A stretch of 64,000 nt of DNA. Origin: an uncultured Bacteroidales bacterium (GTDB lineage: Bacteria > Bacteroidota > Bacteroidia > Bacteroidales > CAIWKO01). How positions within the stretch are numbered: position 1 is the first letter of the stretch; the number at the start of each line of letters is the position of its first letter. Made by a program: the position numbers and the translations under genes. Where the stretch lies: positions 1-64,000 of the forward strand of contig CAIWKO010000060.1 of NCBI GenBank assembly GCA_903913285.1, read 5' to 3'. The notes under the pieces were generated by a model, which worked only from the letters and a program-made list of their open reading frames with translations, made no database searches and was not told where the DNA came from. Below are positions 8,131-18,200 of the stretch, piece after piece.

Positions 8131-9501
8131 TTATTCAGAGGCTCCATATTTACTGATATTATCTAGCGAAGCATTAAATGATTTAAAAATTGGTTCAATA
8201 TCGGTTTCGATAAGTTTATAATCAAATCTGTATTTGACACTTTCTTTTGCCAAATAAAAATTAACAGCTTTACTTCCAATTTCAAGCTCCTTTTTCGCAA
8301 TGTATTTTATTGCCATAACCATATCCGGATTATGACTGCCAATTAAGAAATTTACTTTAAGCTCTTTATGTAGCATTACAATTAGTCTTGCATATTGTAC
8401 AACCCATTCTGGATGCAAGTGGGCTTCTGGTTCATCAAGAATCAATAATGTTTTATTATCTAAGAAACCATTATTATAAAGAATTTGCAAAAGACTAAAA
8501 GATTTTAATCCAGTTGCACAACTTAATAATTCAACCGAAAATCCATCCTTTCTATTATAAACAAAATTTTCGCTTTTATTATCGTATTCAGTCTCTCCAT
8601 CAATGATTTCGTTTTTTAATAAAGCACTAATTCTTCTTTTCTTATTTAAGTTTACTCCTTTGTTTTTTAGTAAAATATCTAAATCCTGCCAATGTTGAAC
8701 ATTATTATCTTCAATATTTTCAACTCCAACAATCATTGGAGTGTCAATATAAGCCACTTTATTTATTGTCAGAAAATTTGATAATTTTTTATTCGTTCTA
8801 TTTGTAATTAATGCACCTAACTCCTCAATTTCAAAATTGTTTACATCAATTTCTTCTGAGAAATAATCATTAATAATATTATCTAATAAAACAATGGGTC
8901 TATTTTCGATATTGGAGTATGCCTGTTGAAATCGTTTTTTTATATTATCTTTTAGTTTATCAAGTAATATTAGAATATCAATATTTTTAGGATTTTTATT
9001 TTTTTCGAAAAATTCCTCTTTAAAGAATCTCTCCAATCTGTATAATCTTATTCTATATCTTTCCTCTTTTTTGAATTCTAAAGGAAGTTCCGATAATGTT
9101 TTAATGTAATAATCGATAGATGCTAAAATTTTATTTTCCTGTTCCTTTAAATCCATTGCACTATTAAAATAAAAAAGGCGATTAAACTTAAAACCTATTT
9201 CAAAATCGTCCTTCAAATCTTTTTTCTTAAATTCTTTATTTTCCCTATAAAATATTTCAACCTCATGAGATAATTCCTCAAGAAAAGGTCTTATGTCTCG
9301 CAATTCATCAAAAAGATTTTCTTTAACGATTTTCTCAAATTCTATTGCTGTTTTAATAGAGTTATAAAGCAATTTAGAAATAGTACTTTTCCCACAACCA
9401 TTTATACCAGCTAATACAGTAATTCCATTAAGAATTATATCAGCAGATTTAATTGCACGAAAATCATTAATTTTTATTTTTATTTTTGGGATATCAACCA
9501 T
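8131..9501 (-). CDS. OLD/RecF-like AAA (ABC-type) ATPase of a two-gene module
   Basis: A 456-residue cytoplasmic ATPase of the AAA_15/AAA_21 (OLD, RecF, SMC-like) class. Walker A is GINGCGKST (32-40). A long charged, partly coiled-coil insert covers about 50-300. An ABC signature-like segment (SCATGLKSFSLLQ, about 328) precedes Walker B with its Glu (LLILDEPEAHLHPEW, about 348) and an H-loop (GSHNPD, about 389). There is no Toprim nuclease after the ATPase, unlike OLD proteins; the effector is probably the next gene, 6 bp downstream. The start (MVDIPKIKIKI) leads directly into the first strand, and a -7 box lies 27 bp upstream. The operon is isolated between unrelated genes and lies beside a repeat element, consistent with a mobile defence cassette. 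Confidence 0.75.
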   Translation of the reverse strand: MVDIPKIKIKINDFRAIKSADIILNGITVLAGINGCGKSTISKLLYNSIKTAIEFEKIVKENLFDELRDIRPFLEELSHEVEIFYRENKEFKKKDLKDDFEIGFKFNRLFYFNSAMDLKEQENKILASIDYYIKTLSELPLEFKKEERYRIRLYRLERFFKEEFFEKNKNPKNIDILILLDKLKDNIKKRFQQAYSNIENRPIVLLDNIINDYFSEEIDVNNFEIEELGALITNRTNKKLSNFLTINKVAYIDTPMIVGVENIEDNNVQHWQDLDILLKNKGVNLNKKRRISALLKNEIIDGETEYDNKSENFVYNRKDGFSVELLSCATGLKSFSLLQILYNNGFLDNKTLLILDEPEAHLHPEWVVQYARLIVMLHKELKVNFLIGSHNPDMVMAIKYIAKKELEIGSKAVNFYLAKESVKYRFDYKLIETDIEPIFKSFNASLDNISKYGASE

Positions 9502-9528
9502 GTTGATTTATTTATTTTTGGAATATTA

Positions 9529-9536
9529 CAAAAGTA
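9529..9536 (-). promoter_or_regulatory. Putative -7 promoter box for the ATPase-nuclease operon
   Basis: On the minus strand the sequence reads TACTTTTG, a full match to TAnnTTTG, placing the transcript start about 20 nt before the ATG at 9501. No clear -33 box. Confidence 0.45.
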
Positions 9537-9657
9537 TAATAAAAACTTTTACTAAATTTAGAATTTTAAAAAATGAAACAAATATTTTGAATTTCCAAAT
9601 TGGAAAAGAAGTGGAAGGATTGATTGGCGATGTACACTTTATTTATTGAAGGCTGAT

Positions 9658-9772
9658 TGCCTCCGCGCGAAGGATGGAAGTGGAAAACCCACAGCGTAGC
9701 GAGGATTTGGAACGGACAGCCTGATCCGCCGGTGGGCGGACTTTCAGCCCGGAAAGAGGCGGACGCGCCCAA
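9658..9772. repeat. GC-rich dispersed intergenic element with hairpin
   Basis: About 115 bp of GC-rich DNA lie in an otherwise AT-rich 417-bp spacer (9502-9918). It contains a perfect inverted repeat, TCCGCC-GGTG-GGCGGA (9725-9740), and ends GGCGGACGCGCCC. It has no convincing coding potential. The composition break and hairpin look like a dispersed chromosomal repeat of the REP type. The rest of the spacer holds only the ATPase promoter and an unmarked leader for the TonB-type gene. Confidence 0.45.
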
Positions 9773-9918
9773 ATAAGTTAATAGTGAATGATAATAGTTA
9801 GTTAAAATTTGCTTTAGTCACTCCCCTATCGAATTTTCTTTCCTATTTCCCCAATATTTACGTCCTTTGCCCGTTAATTTCCGGTAAAAAACCCAACAAA
9901 TCAAATTACAGTGCCTTC

Positions 9919-12312
9919 ATGAGGTCGGTTTTTAAAATAATACTCTTGTTTTTCTGCATCTTTTTTGCGGCCACTAGTCTCTGTTCGGCGCAATCGGTCA
10001 GCATACTGGTTAAAAACAAGGAGAACACTTCCTTGCCGGGAGCCGTGGTGAAACTAACCAAACTTTCGGATTCGACAACCCAAAGCAACATCACCAATCA
10101 GACGGGCATCATCCGATTCGATATTAAGCTCAACACCCGCTATGGCGTTGCCGTCAGCTATCTGGGGTTCAATACCCTGAGCGACACCCTCACCCCCCGT
10201 ACCGACCGGGAGAAGTTTGAATATAAGATGAGCGAAAATGCCATCACCATCGGCGCAGCCACCGTCACGGCTCAACGCCCGCTCATCCGTCAGGAAGACG
10301 ATAAAATGATCATCGACCCGCTTCCGCTTATAAACTCGAGCACCAACACCCTTGAAATGCTCGAAAAAACCCCCGGCCTATACGTGGATCAGGACGGTAA
10401 CATCTACCTTAGCAGCACCATGACAGCCACCATCTATATCAATGGTAACGAGCTGAAGATGGGCAACGACGATATAGCCGTTTTGCTGCGCAGTTTGCCG
10501 CCCAACAGTGTGGAACGCATCGAGGTGATGCGCTCCCCATCTACCAAATTCGACGCCAGCAGTTCGGGAGGCATCATCAACATCGTGCTGAAAAAAGGTG
10601 TGAAGATAGGCCTCACAGGCTCAGTGAACGTGGGAATGAACCAGGGATTTTACGGCAACCGTTTTGCAGGTTTCAACCTCAACAACAGCAATGGCAAAAG
10701 CACCCTCTACCTGAACGTGAACTACACCCACAACGACCTGCGCGAAGTAACCAACAACATCCGCACCCTGGTGCAGGACACCAGTTTGCATCAATCGGTT
10801 ATCAGCCGTCAGCAAAGCGAACAGGCATACATAGGCTACGGCATCAGCTACGATTTCAACCCCAAGCTAAACCTGAGCTACGACGGACGTATCAACGCCA
10901 GTTTCCCGAAATCGACTCAGCAAAACAACAACCTGGTTCAGAATCAGGATGCATTGCTTTTATTTGGCGACGACACCCGCACCAACAACAAATCGAACTT
11001 TTTGAACATTCAGCAAGATTTGGGCATCACCCGAAAGTTCGATACCGTGGGTTCGGAACTGGAGACCAAGCTCAGCTACAGCTATAACAGCAACGTGTTG
11101 TCGCAAAACTATCTTTCTGACTACTCCTACCCCATCACCGAAACGGTGCAGGGCGACGGCACCAACCAACAACAACGGCACTACATGGTGCTGCAATCGG
11201 ACCTCACCTATATGTTCGCGCATAAGATAAAGCTCGAAACGGGCATTAAAAGCAGCTATCAGAACTACAACAGCAAGTCGGATTATTACATCGACCAGAG
11301 CGGCAGCGAAGTGAGCGACCCTCTGCGCACCAATGCCTTCACGTATCAGGAAAACATCAACTCTGCCTACGCCCAGGCTTCGAAAACCTTCGGCAAATGG
11401 TTCACGCTGAAAACCGGAGTGCGCATGGAGCATACCTATATGAGCGGCCATCAGACCATACCTGCCGATACCAGTTTTTTGGTGAACCGCGTCGACTTTT
11501 TCCCATACGTTTATATCAGCCGCGATCTGATAAAGATATTCGGAGTGAGGCTGCAGGGATACCTCATCTACCGCCGCACCATCACCCGCCCCGACTATCA
11601 GAGCCTGAACCCTTACATCAAATATGTGGACGATTTTCTGTACGAAACGGGCAACCCCGCCCTGAAGCCTCAGTTCACAGACAACTATGAATTCAACGTG
11701 AGTTTCAACGATATGCCCGTGCTGGCTTTCGGACAGAACTACACCCACGACATCTTTTCGAGCGTGCTGTATCGCGATGCCTCACGGCCCTCTGTGGACA
11801 TCAGAACTTACGACAATCTGGGCAAGAACAAGGAAACCTATTTCCGGTTTATGTTCGGCATACCTCCCGGGAAAAAGTATTTCTTTGCCTTAGGCGCACA
11901 ATACAACTATTCGAACTACAACGGGATGTACGAGAATCAGAATTTTACTTTTAAAAGAGGAAGCTGGCGGTTGTTCACCTTCCATTCGCTCAACCTGTTC
12001 AAACAAACCAAGATCACCCTGAGCGGATTTATGATGATTAACGGGCAGATGAATTTCTATACCATGAAGAACTTCGGCATGCTGAACCTCAGCCTGACAC
12101 AAACCTTGTTCAAAAAGAAACTCTCCATCACCCTGAGCGCCCGCGACCTGCTGAAAACCATGAAGACTTACTTCCAGTTCGACCAGGGCCCAATAAGCAT
12201 CACCGGCGACCGCTACAGCGACAATCAGCGATTCGGCATCAACATACGCTACACCTTCGGGATGAAGAAAAAAGAAGAATATAAAGGAATGCAGGAGCAG
12301 GAGGAACAGTAA
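9919..12312 (+). CDS. TonB-dependent receptor-like outer-membrane beta-barrel protein
   Basis: A 797-residue outer-membrane protein. It has a signal peptide (1-25, ending SLCSAQ), a carboxypeptidase-regulatory beta-sandwich (about 27-115, GAVVKLTKLSD), a plug domain (about 125-225, TATIYINGNELKM, SVERIEVMRSPSTKFDASSSGGIINIVLKKG) and a long barrel in the OMP_b-brl_3 style ending NIRYTFGMKKK. The C-terminus continues as a charged tail (EEYKGMQEQEEQ) past the last strand, so the barrel does not end in the usual aromatic residue. The coding region is noticeably more GC-rich than its neighbours. No SusD partner is adjacent, so the ligand cannot be inferred. Confidence 0.85.
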   Translation: MRSVFKIILLFFCIFFAATSLCSAQSVSILVKNKENTSLPGAVVKLTKLSDSTTQSNITNQTGIIRFDIKLNTRYGVAVSYLGFNTLSDTLTPRTDREKFEYKMSENAITIGAATVTAQRPLIRQEDDKMIIDPLPLINSSTNTLEMLEKTPGLYVDQDGNIYLSSTMTATIYINGNELKMGNDDIAVLLRSLPPNSVERIEVMRSPSTKFDASSSGGIINIVLKKGVKIGLTGSVNVGMNQGFYGNRFAGFNLNNSNGKSTLYLNVNYTHNDLREVTNNIRTLVQDTSLHQSVISRQQSEQAYIGYGISYDFNPKLNLSYDGRINASFPKSTQQNNNLVQNQDALLLFGDDTRTNNKSNFLNIQQDLGITRKFDTVGSELETKLSYSYNSNVLSQNYLSDYSYPITETVQGDGTNQQQRHYMVLQSDLTYMFAHKIKLETGIKSSYQNYNSKSDYYIDQSGSEVSDPLRTNAFTYQENINSAYAQASKTFGKWFTLKTGVRMEHTYMSGHQTIPADTSFLVNRVDFFPYVYISRDLIKIFGVRLQGYLIYRRTITRPDYQSLNPYIKYVDDFLYETGNPALKPQFTDNYEFNVSFNDMPVLAFGQNYTHDIFSSVLYRDASRPSVDIRTYDNLGKNKETYFRFMFGIPPGKKYFFALGAQYNYSNYNGMYENQNFTFKRGSWRLFTFHSLNLFKQTKITLSGFMMINGQMNFYTMKNFGMLNLSLTQTLFKKKLSITLSARDLLKTMKTYFQFDQGPISITGDRYSDNQRFGINIRYTFGMKKKEEYKGMQEQEEQ

Positions 12313-12316
12313 GGAG

Positions 12317-12358
12317 TTACTAATTACTATTTACGAATTACGAGTTATTAGTTTATTG
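12317..12358. repeat. Degenerate heptamer tract between convergent genes
   Basis: Six units in 7-bp register: TTACTAA, TTACTAT, TTACGAA, TTACGAG, TTATTAG, TTTATTG. It lies right after the stop of the TonB-type gene and before the convergent GDPD gene end. It is the same kind of period-7 tract as those at 34.4, 46.4, 60.5 and 61.6 kb. Confidence 0.5.
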
Positions 12359-12374
12359 TTGCAAGGTAGTTTGT

Positions 12375-13253
12375 CTACGGAATGACGTAATCATAATTAT
12401 AACGGTTCAAAAGTCTCAGCAGGTCGATGGGGTCGTCGGTTTGGATGATATCTACTTTTTGTTTCAGTGCTTCCTTGTTTTGCGCATCATTGTTTGGCGA
12501 CCATAGCATTACATATAAACCTCTCTGATGCGCCAATTCCACATTATCAAAAAGCCACGGAAAGGAAGTTGTGAAGCCGAAAAAATGGCTGGAAGCTGCA
12601 TAATCGATGGTGCTTGAAGTGAGACCTTCGTAATAGAACAACTTATTTGTCATTCCTAACTGTTGAGCCTTTAGCAATACATCCTTGCCTCCTTCGAGGA
12701 ATACCCTGTCGCTCATGTTGTATTTTTCGCACAAGCGTTTAATAGCTCTCAAATACTCTAATCTGTATGCATTTGTATCTGCCACATCGTTATCCACGTT
12801 GCCGCAATCGAAAGAAAAATACCAGTTATTCAGATCGGGGAGTTTAGAGAACAGATCGTCGACGGAGTTCACATAAATATTGTTCTCCAATGCATAATAC
12901 TTGCATTGCTGAATATCGGCCCAATCCTGTTCATATACCCTGCCACCGCAAGTGGTACGATCGCCCATCACATGGTCGTGAAAAAGCACTAGTACACTGT
13001 CGTGTGTCATTTGTATATCGACCTCTGCACCATCGGCACCAATTCCCCTGATAGGATAGATAGCTTCGTAGGTGTTGCCGGGCATCCTGTATAATTCTCC
13101 CATGCCGCGATGCCCGAGCACGATGACCTTCGATCCGAAATAAGTATCGTCGGTATATACGGTCTTGTCCTTGCATTGCATGAGCATGATCAGCATGAAG
13201 CAGGCAATAAACCAGATAAACCTCAGTATGTAGCTTTTAAAATGCATATCCAA
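12375..13253 (-). CDS. Glycerophosphodiester phosphodiesterase family lipoprotein
   Basis: A 292-residue GDPD-family protein. It would hydrolyse glycerophosphodiesters to glycerol 3-phosphate and an alcohol at the cell envelope. Family signatures are GHRGMGE (His/Arg pair), the metal-binding EVDIQMTHD and LFHDH motifs, and the end of the TIM barrel (YVMLWSPNN, IIQTDDPIDLL). The N-terminus is a lipoprotein signal with lipobox LMQC. Two ATGs are possible (13253 and 13247); the second gives a tidier signal peptide. The gene start overlaps the end of the upstream gene by 17 bp (or 11), so the two are probably co-transcribed. Confidence 0.85.
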   Translation of the reverse strand: MDMHFKSYILRFIWFIACFMLIMLMQCKDKTVYTDDTYFGSKVIVLGHRGMGELYRMPGNTYEAIYPIRGIGADGAEVDIQMTHDSVLVLFHDHVMGDRTTCGGRVYEQDWADIQQCKYYALENNIYVNSVDDLFSKLPDLNNWYFSFDCGNVDNDVADTNAYRLEYLRAIKRLCEKYNMSDRVFLEGGKDVLLKAQQLGMTNKLFYYEGLTSSTIDYAASSHFFGFTTSFPWLFDNVELAHQRGLYVMLWSPNNDAQNKEALKQKVDIIQTDDPIDLLRLLNRYNYDYVIP

Positions 13254-13935
13254 ATTGTAAGTTGGTCAGTAACCAGAAATTCTTGTTAACACTTGACCAT
13301 TGAGCATTAAGAAGAGCAACACTATTAATGTTATTATCAGAGGCCAATAAAAAGAGTTTGCAAAAAAAGGTACTTTTAAGTTCGGCAAAAAAGTGATGCC
13401 CCATGTAGTATCTAATACCCACATCAATACCCACTGCGGTCCGAAACTGGTTCTTTATCTCCGAACTGCTTTCAAGTGTTTGTGAGTTCAGGCTCTCAAG
13501 TTTCTTCCGATAATAGTTAAGATCCAGAACACCTCCTCCATAGAAGCCCTGCCCCAACTTTTTCTTCGACTGACAAAAATAGTAGTTGCAGGAAGGTTGC
13601 AAATGAAACCCGCTAACAGCGGCATTTTGCGTTACGGAATAAAATCCTGAGCCCTGACTAAAAAAGTCGTAGTATTTTATGTAAGTGTATTTATCGAACA
13701 ACCCTATATCGAGAGCGGTTGACAAAACCCAATGCGGTTTGAACTGCCGGGTATAATCGATGCCTATCCTGATCTGATCGCGATAGTCAAAAAAATCGTA
13801 GTAGAAAGGGATGACATCAATTGCAAATGAGTTCCTGTTCGGTTTCGGACTGTTTTGTTGAGCATTTGAGTGCGAATAAACACAGATCAGCACAGCAACA
13901 ACAAGAATTCTATATACCGAAACGAACAACTTCAT
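13237..13935 (-). CDS. Putative outer-membrane beta-barrel protein
   Basis: A 232-residue protein from the ATG at 13935, with signal peptide MKLFVSVYRILVVAVLICVY to NAQ. An upstream in-frame ATG at 13980 only adds 15 residues before the signal peptide. The mature part alternates aromatic and polar residues in strand-sized segments (AIDVIPFYYDFF, IRIGIDYTRQF, VGIDVGIRYYMG) and ends LLTNLQFGYAF, the aromatic end expected of a BAM-inserted barrel. It resembles the small porin-like Bacteroidota proteins of unknown function. Its stop overlaps the start of the GDPD lipoprotein gene. Confidence 0.6.
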   Translation of the reverse strand: MKLFVSVYRILVVAVLICVYSHSNAQQNSPKPNRNSFAIDVIPFYYDFFDYRDQIRIGIDYTRQFKPHWVLSTALDIGLFDKYTYIKYYDFFSQGSGFYSVTQNAAVSGFHLQPSCNYYFCQSKKKLGQGFYGGGVLDLNYYRKKLESLNSQTLESSSEIKNQFRTAVGIDVGIRYYMGHHFFAELKSTFFCKLFLLASDNNINSVALLNAQWSSVNKNFWLLTNLQFGYAF

Positions 13936-14077
13936 TCCCTTAACTTTATAAACGATAAAATGAAGGCGAACATCCTGCAAGCCACCATTTGTTGATAATT
14001 TTCAGCAAATATAAACCCAATATGCAATTAAAGCAAAGAAATACTTTATCGTTATAGAAAAAAACTTTGACTAATGC

Positions 14078-15253
14078 CTAACAAGCCATTTCACCGCCGT
14101 TTTTCAATGCCGAAAGCAAAGCATAAGCTCCTTTCAGTACTATATTTTTCAAGTTCTTATCAAAGCCTGCAGGCAATATTACTTCGGTATATCCTCCAGC
14201 ACATTTACCCACCTTAACTTCCACCATCATGAAATCGTCGACCACTTTATCTTTTTCGTTACGCTTCCCTTTCGAAATAAAAATATAGCTTTTATCGTCA
14301 AAAGCAACAACGGCTTCGTTGGGCAGAGCCTCTACCGTGCTGTTTCCGGTTTCGACCACCGCTGTAACATACATGCCCGACATGAGTGCTTTGTCGTTAT
14401 CATTAACAGTGGCATACACTTTCACGGTTTTATCTTCGTTTATGGCTTTTCCAACCCTGTATACCGTTGCAGTATAGTTTTTGCCTGCATTGCCGGTTGA
14501 TTCAAAAGTGATCTGCTGACCTTCTTTGATCTTATCGATATCTTTTTCGAACATGGTGAGTTCCAATGTTAGCTTTTCGTTGTTGATGATCTCGAATATC
14601 ACGTCCGTGGGCTCAACATACTTACCAATATTTACATTCACAGCCTTAACATAACCGCTGATAGGCGAAATTAATGGAAGCGCGCGCATGATCTTATCTT
14701 CTTTAAGTGCAGAAGCTTCGATTCCGATAAGTGCAAGTTTTTGTTCAAGTGCATTTACTTTTGCCTTCAGGCCTTTATAGTTTGAAAGAGCCTGTTGAAA
14801 AGTCTTAGCCGAAGCCACGCTCTGAGCGAACAGCTCTTTTTGACGATTGTATTCGGTTTCGGCAAATTCATACTGGCTTTTGCTTTCGAGATAGTTTTGC
14901 TGTAGTTCAATAAACTCGGGGTTTTCGATAATAGCCAGTACCTGTCCTTTTTTCACTGGACTACCCTGCAGCAGCGAAGTACTTTTGATATAACCGCCCA
15001 TAGTTGCCGAAATGCTCACGAAGTTCTGAGGCGGAACATTGATAAGTCCATTAAGTTTGATCATATTGCCAAGATCTTTTTGCTCTATACCTCCCAATTG
15101 GATACCTGCCAATTTGTATTGTTCGGCAGTGAGTTCGCATGTATTTTCGGGAAGAACTTCAGCTTGCTTTACATCGGTATTTCCGTTCTTTGTTCCGCAG
15201 CCAAACATGAAAAGGCTACAGATGAGTGCTGATATTATGATGTTAGTTTTCAT
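14078..15253 (-). CDS. RND efflux periplasmic adaptor (CzcB/CusB-like lipoprotein)
   Basis: A 391-residue membrane-fusion protein linking an inner-membrane RND pump to an outer-membrane channel. The lipobox ends at Cys19 (LFMFGC). A barrel-sandwich/lipoyl half (VSISATMGGYIKSTSLLQGSPVKKGQVLAII) is followed by an alpha-hairpin (about 120-190), the second lipoyl half (LISPISGYVKAVNVNIGKYV) and beta-barrel domains. The stop of the fused pump gene is 33 bp upstream, so it is the last gene of the efflux operon. Metal specificity (Cu/Ag versus Zn/Cd/Co) cannot be read from the sequence; the HMA proteins nearby favour a soft metal. Confidence 0.85.
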   Translation of the reverse strand: MKTNIIISALICSLFMFGCGTKNGNTDVKQAEVLPENTCELTAEQYKLAGIQLGGIEQKDLGNMIKLNGLINVPPQNFVSISATMGGYIKSTSLLQGSPVKKGQVLAIIENPEFIELQQNYLESKSQYEFAETEYNRQKELFAQSVASAKTFQQALSNYKGLKAKVNALEQKLALIGIEASALKEDKIMRALPLISPISGYVKAVNVNIGKYVEPTDVIFEIINNEKLTLELTMFEKDIDKIKEGQQITFESTGNAGKNYTATVYRVGKAINEDKTVKVYATVNDNDKALMSGMYVTAVVETGNSTVEALPNEAVVAFDDKSYIFISKGKRNEKDKVVDDFMMVEVKVGKCAGGYTEVILPAGFDKNLKNIVLKGAYALLSALKNGGEMAC

Positions 15254-15286
15254 TGTTGTTGATTTATATATTTGTGTTTACATGAA

Positions 15287-18200
15287 TTATTTTGTTTTCC
15301 CGGTGATCTCGTCGAGAGCAATTATCGCCATATTATAACCAAGCAAAGTTTCCAGATAATTTGAGCGTATTTCGAGGGCTTTATCGAGGTTCTGAACATA
15401 CTCCACATAATCGATATCGCCAGCCTGATAGCTTTTACCTGCCTGAGTTATGATCATATCTGATTGATTCAACGCATTTGATTCATAATAATCGAGGCTG
15501 GATTTGTATTTCAAATAATCCTGCATCAAAGACTGAAACTCATTGTTCAATTCCTTACGATAGGTGTCGGCATCGTTTTGAGCAATATGCATCTTGATCT
15601 TAGCTGCCTGCACCTTCGATACAGACGCTCCGAAAAATATCGGGATACTTACCCCGGCCGAAACACCTGTGAAACGATCGGCATCTGACAGATCCTTGTT
15701 GGACTGATTGAAATAGCCCAGCGAGAAGTCGGGTAATATCTTTGAACCCTCAACCTGAGTTTCGTATTTCATGATATTCACCTGTTGCTGAGCCAAACCA
15801 AGTGCAGGATTGTTGTTCAATACCGAAGTATCGTTGCCATAATCAAAGGGTAGTTTCATCAAGGTCGTTTCTGCAATGCTGATCCCGGAACTTTCGTTCA
15901 ACAGCGACTGAAGTTTCATTTTGCAGATCTCTATATCAGAAAGCACCTGATCTTTCATGGTCTTAATCTCCATCAGGCGTGAGTCGGCAGCCAACTTTTC
16001 GAGCAGGGCCGATTCACCCGTTTGTATCTTCAAATCGGCAGCATGCTGAAAACTCATGTATAAACTGTCCTGATAATTCAGCAGTTTCAACTTTGAATAG
16101 CTTAACAGCAAATTAAAATAATTGCGTTTCACTTCGGCGACCACCTGCACTTTGGTGAGCGATAAGCCATAACGCGCACTATTAAAATTGGCACGTGAAA
16201 GTTTTGTTTGATACACATACACAGTTGGAAATTGAATGGATTGTGAAACATTGATATTATTATCTTTCTCAAATGAATTGCTTTGTCCATACGTATATCC
16301 GATTTCAGCCTTATCGATATCCCAGCTTGCACCGATGAGTTTTTTATTCATATCAACGTTCATATTTGCCGAACGCACAGTACCGTTGTTATCCAGAGCC
16401 TCGTTTATAGCTTGTTCAAGGGTATAGGTTTTGGAATTGCTATTCTGAGCAAACGAAGAATTCGAGGAGCCAAAAATAAAAAAACCACAAAGTGCAACGA
16501 TGATCAAGATCGTTTTGAGCGAATCATCCAATTTGGGTTTTCTTTTGCTTGAAAACAAAATATACAGCACCGGAAGCAATAATAATGTTAAGATGGTTGA
16601 GGATATTATACCACCAATTACCACCGTTGCCAAAGGTTTTTGAACTTCTGCACCCGAAGAGGTTGAAAGAGCCATTGGAAGAAACCCAAGTGCTGCCAAA
16701 CTGGCGGCCATTAAAACAGGACGGAAAATGATCTTAGTTGCTTTGAGCACTCTTTCGGTTGCACTCTCCATACCTTCGCGTTCCAATTGGTTCAGATAAT
16801 TGAACAGGACAATACCAAACAGCACAGATACCCCAAACAGGGCAATAAATCCTATACCTGCCGAAATATTAAAGGTCATTCCTCGTATAAATAACGCCAA
16901 AACACCCCCTATAGCCGACATAGGCACGGCAGTGCATATAAGCAAGGTTTGTTTAACAGACCTGAATGCAAAGAACAATAAGAAACAGATTAAAAGTAAA
17001 GCAACAGGAACTGCAATAGCGAGTCGTTTCTTTGCGGCTACAAGATTTTCGAACTGACCTCCATACGTAACAAAATATCCGGGAGGCATTTTTACTTTGG
17101 CATCTATTTTCTCGCTTATTTCTTCAATTAATGACTGAACATCGCGATTATGAACATTAAAGCTGATAGTAATTCGTCTTTTAGTATCTTCTCTGGAGAC
17201 TTGTGCAGTACCATTTTTAATTTCAATAGTTGCTATTTGGTCGAGCGGAATTTGGTTCCCATTGGGAAGAGGAATATACAGGTTCCTGATAAAATCAATA
17301 TCATCTCTGAAATCTTTGTCAAACCTTACCACCAGATCAAAGCGCTTCTCTTCGTCAAACACAGTGCCTGCATTGCTGCCGGCAAAAGCAGTTTTCAGGA
17401 TCATATTAATATCAGCAATATTTAATCCGTATCGGGCTAATTTCTGACGATCGTAAACTACCTGAACCTGACCAGCTCCAGTAACTTTTTCCACGTTCAA
17501 TTCTTCAACACCTGTCATGGGTTTTATCACCCGTTCAATTTCTTCTGCCTTGAGCGCCAGTGTTTCGAGGTTATCGCCAAATATTTTAACAGCCACATCT
17601 TGTTTTGAACCTGTCATAAGTTCATTGAACCGCATCTGAATCGGCTGCTGAAGCGTGAACACCACCCCACTTAACACCGATAATTCATCCTGCATTTTCT
17701 CCATCATTTCCTCGCGGGTTTTAGCACTGGTCCATTCGCTCTTATCCTTCATCACGATTATATAATCACCGGTTTCCATAGGAGTGGGATCAGTTGGTAT
17801 CTCTCCGGAGCCGATCTTGCATATCGCATGTTTCACCTCTGGGAACTTTGTCATCAATATCTTATTTGCCTTTTCAACGGTTTCGATGGTATGAGACAAG
17901 GATCCTCCCTGCAAGGTCATGACACCTGCAGCCAGATCACCTTCTTCAAGTTGGGGAATAAATTCACCTCCCAAAGCATTAAACAAAAAGATAGATCCTA
18001 TAAACAAAACAACCGAAACAATTAACACGGATATTTTATGCCGAATTGTGAAGTTTAACAGTGGGTTGAAAGCCTTATAAATGGTGTCAATTATTCTATC
18101 GGAAATATTTCTTTTATGCGAGGTCTTTCTGCTTAAATAGAGAGATGAAGCCACAGGAACGTATGTTATTGAAAGAATAAGCGCGCCAATTATTGCAAAA

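Noticed and set aside
10960..11748. Long antisense frame inside the TonB-type gene
   Set aside because: A shadow of a GC-rich coding region; composition (Val/Ala/His-rich) is typical of antisense reading, and no family is recognisable.
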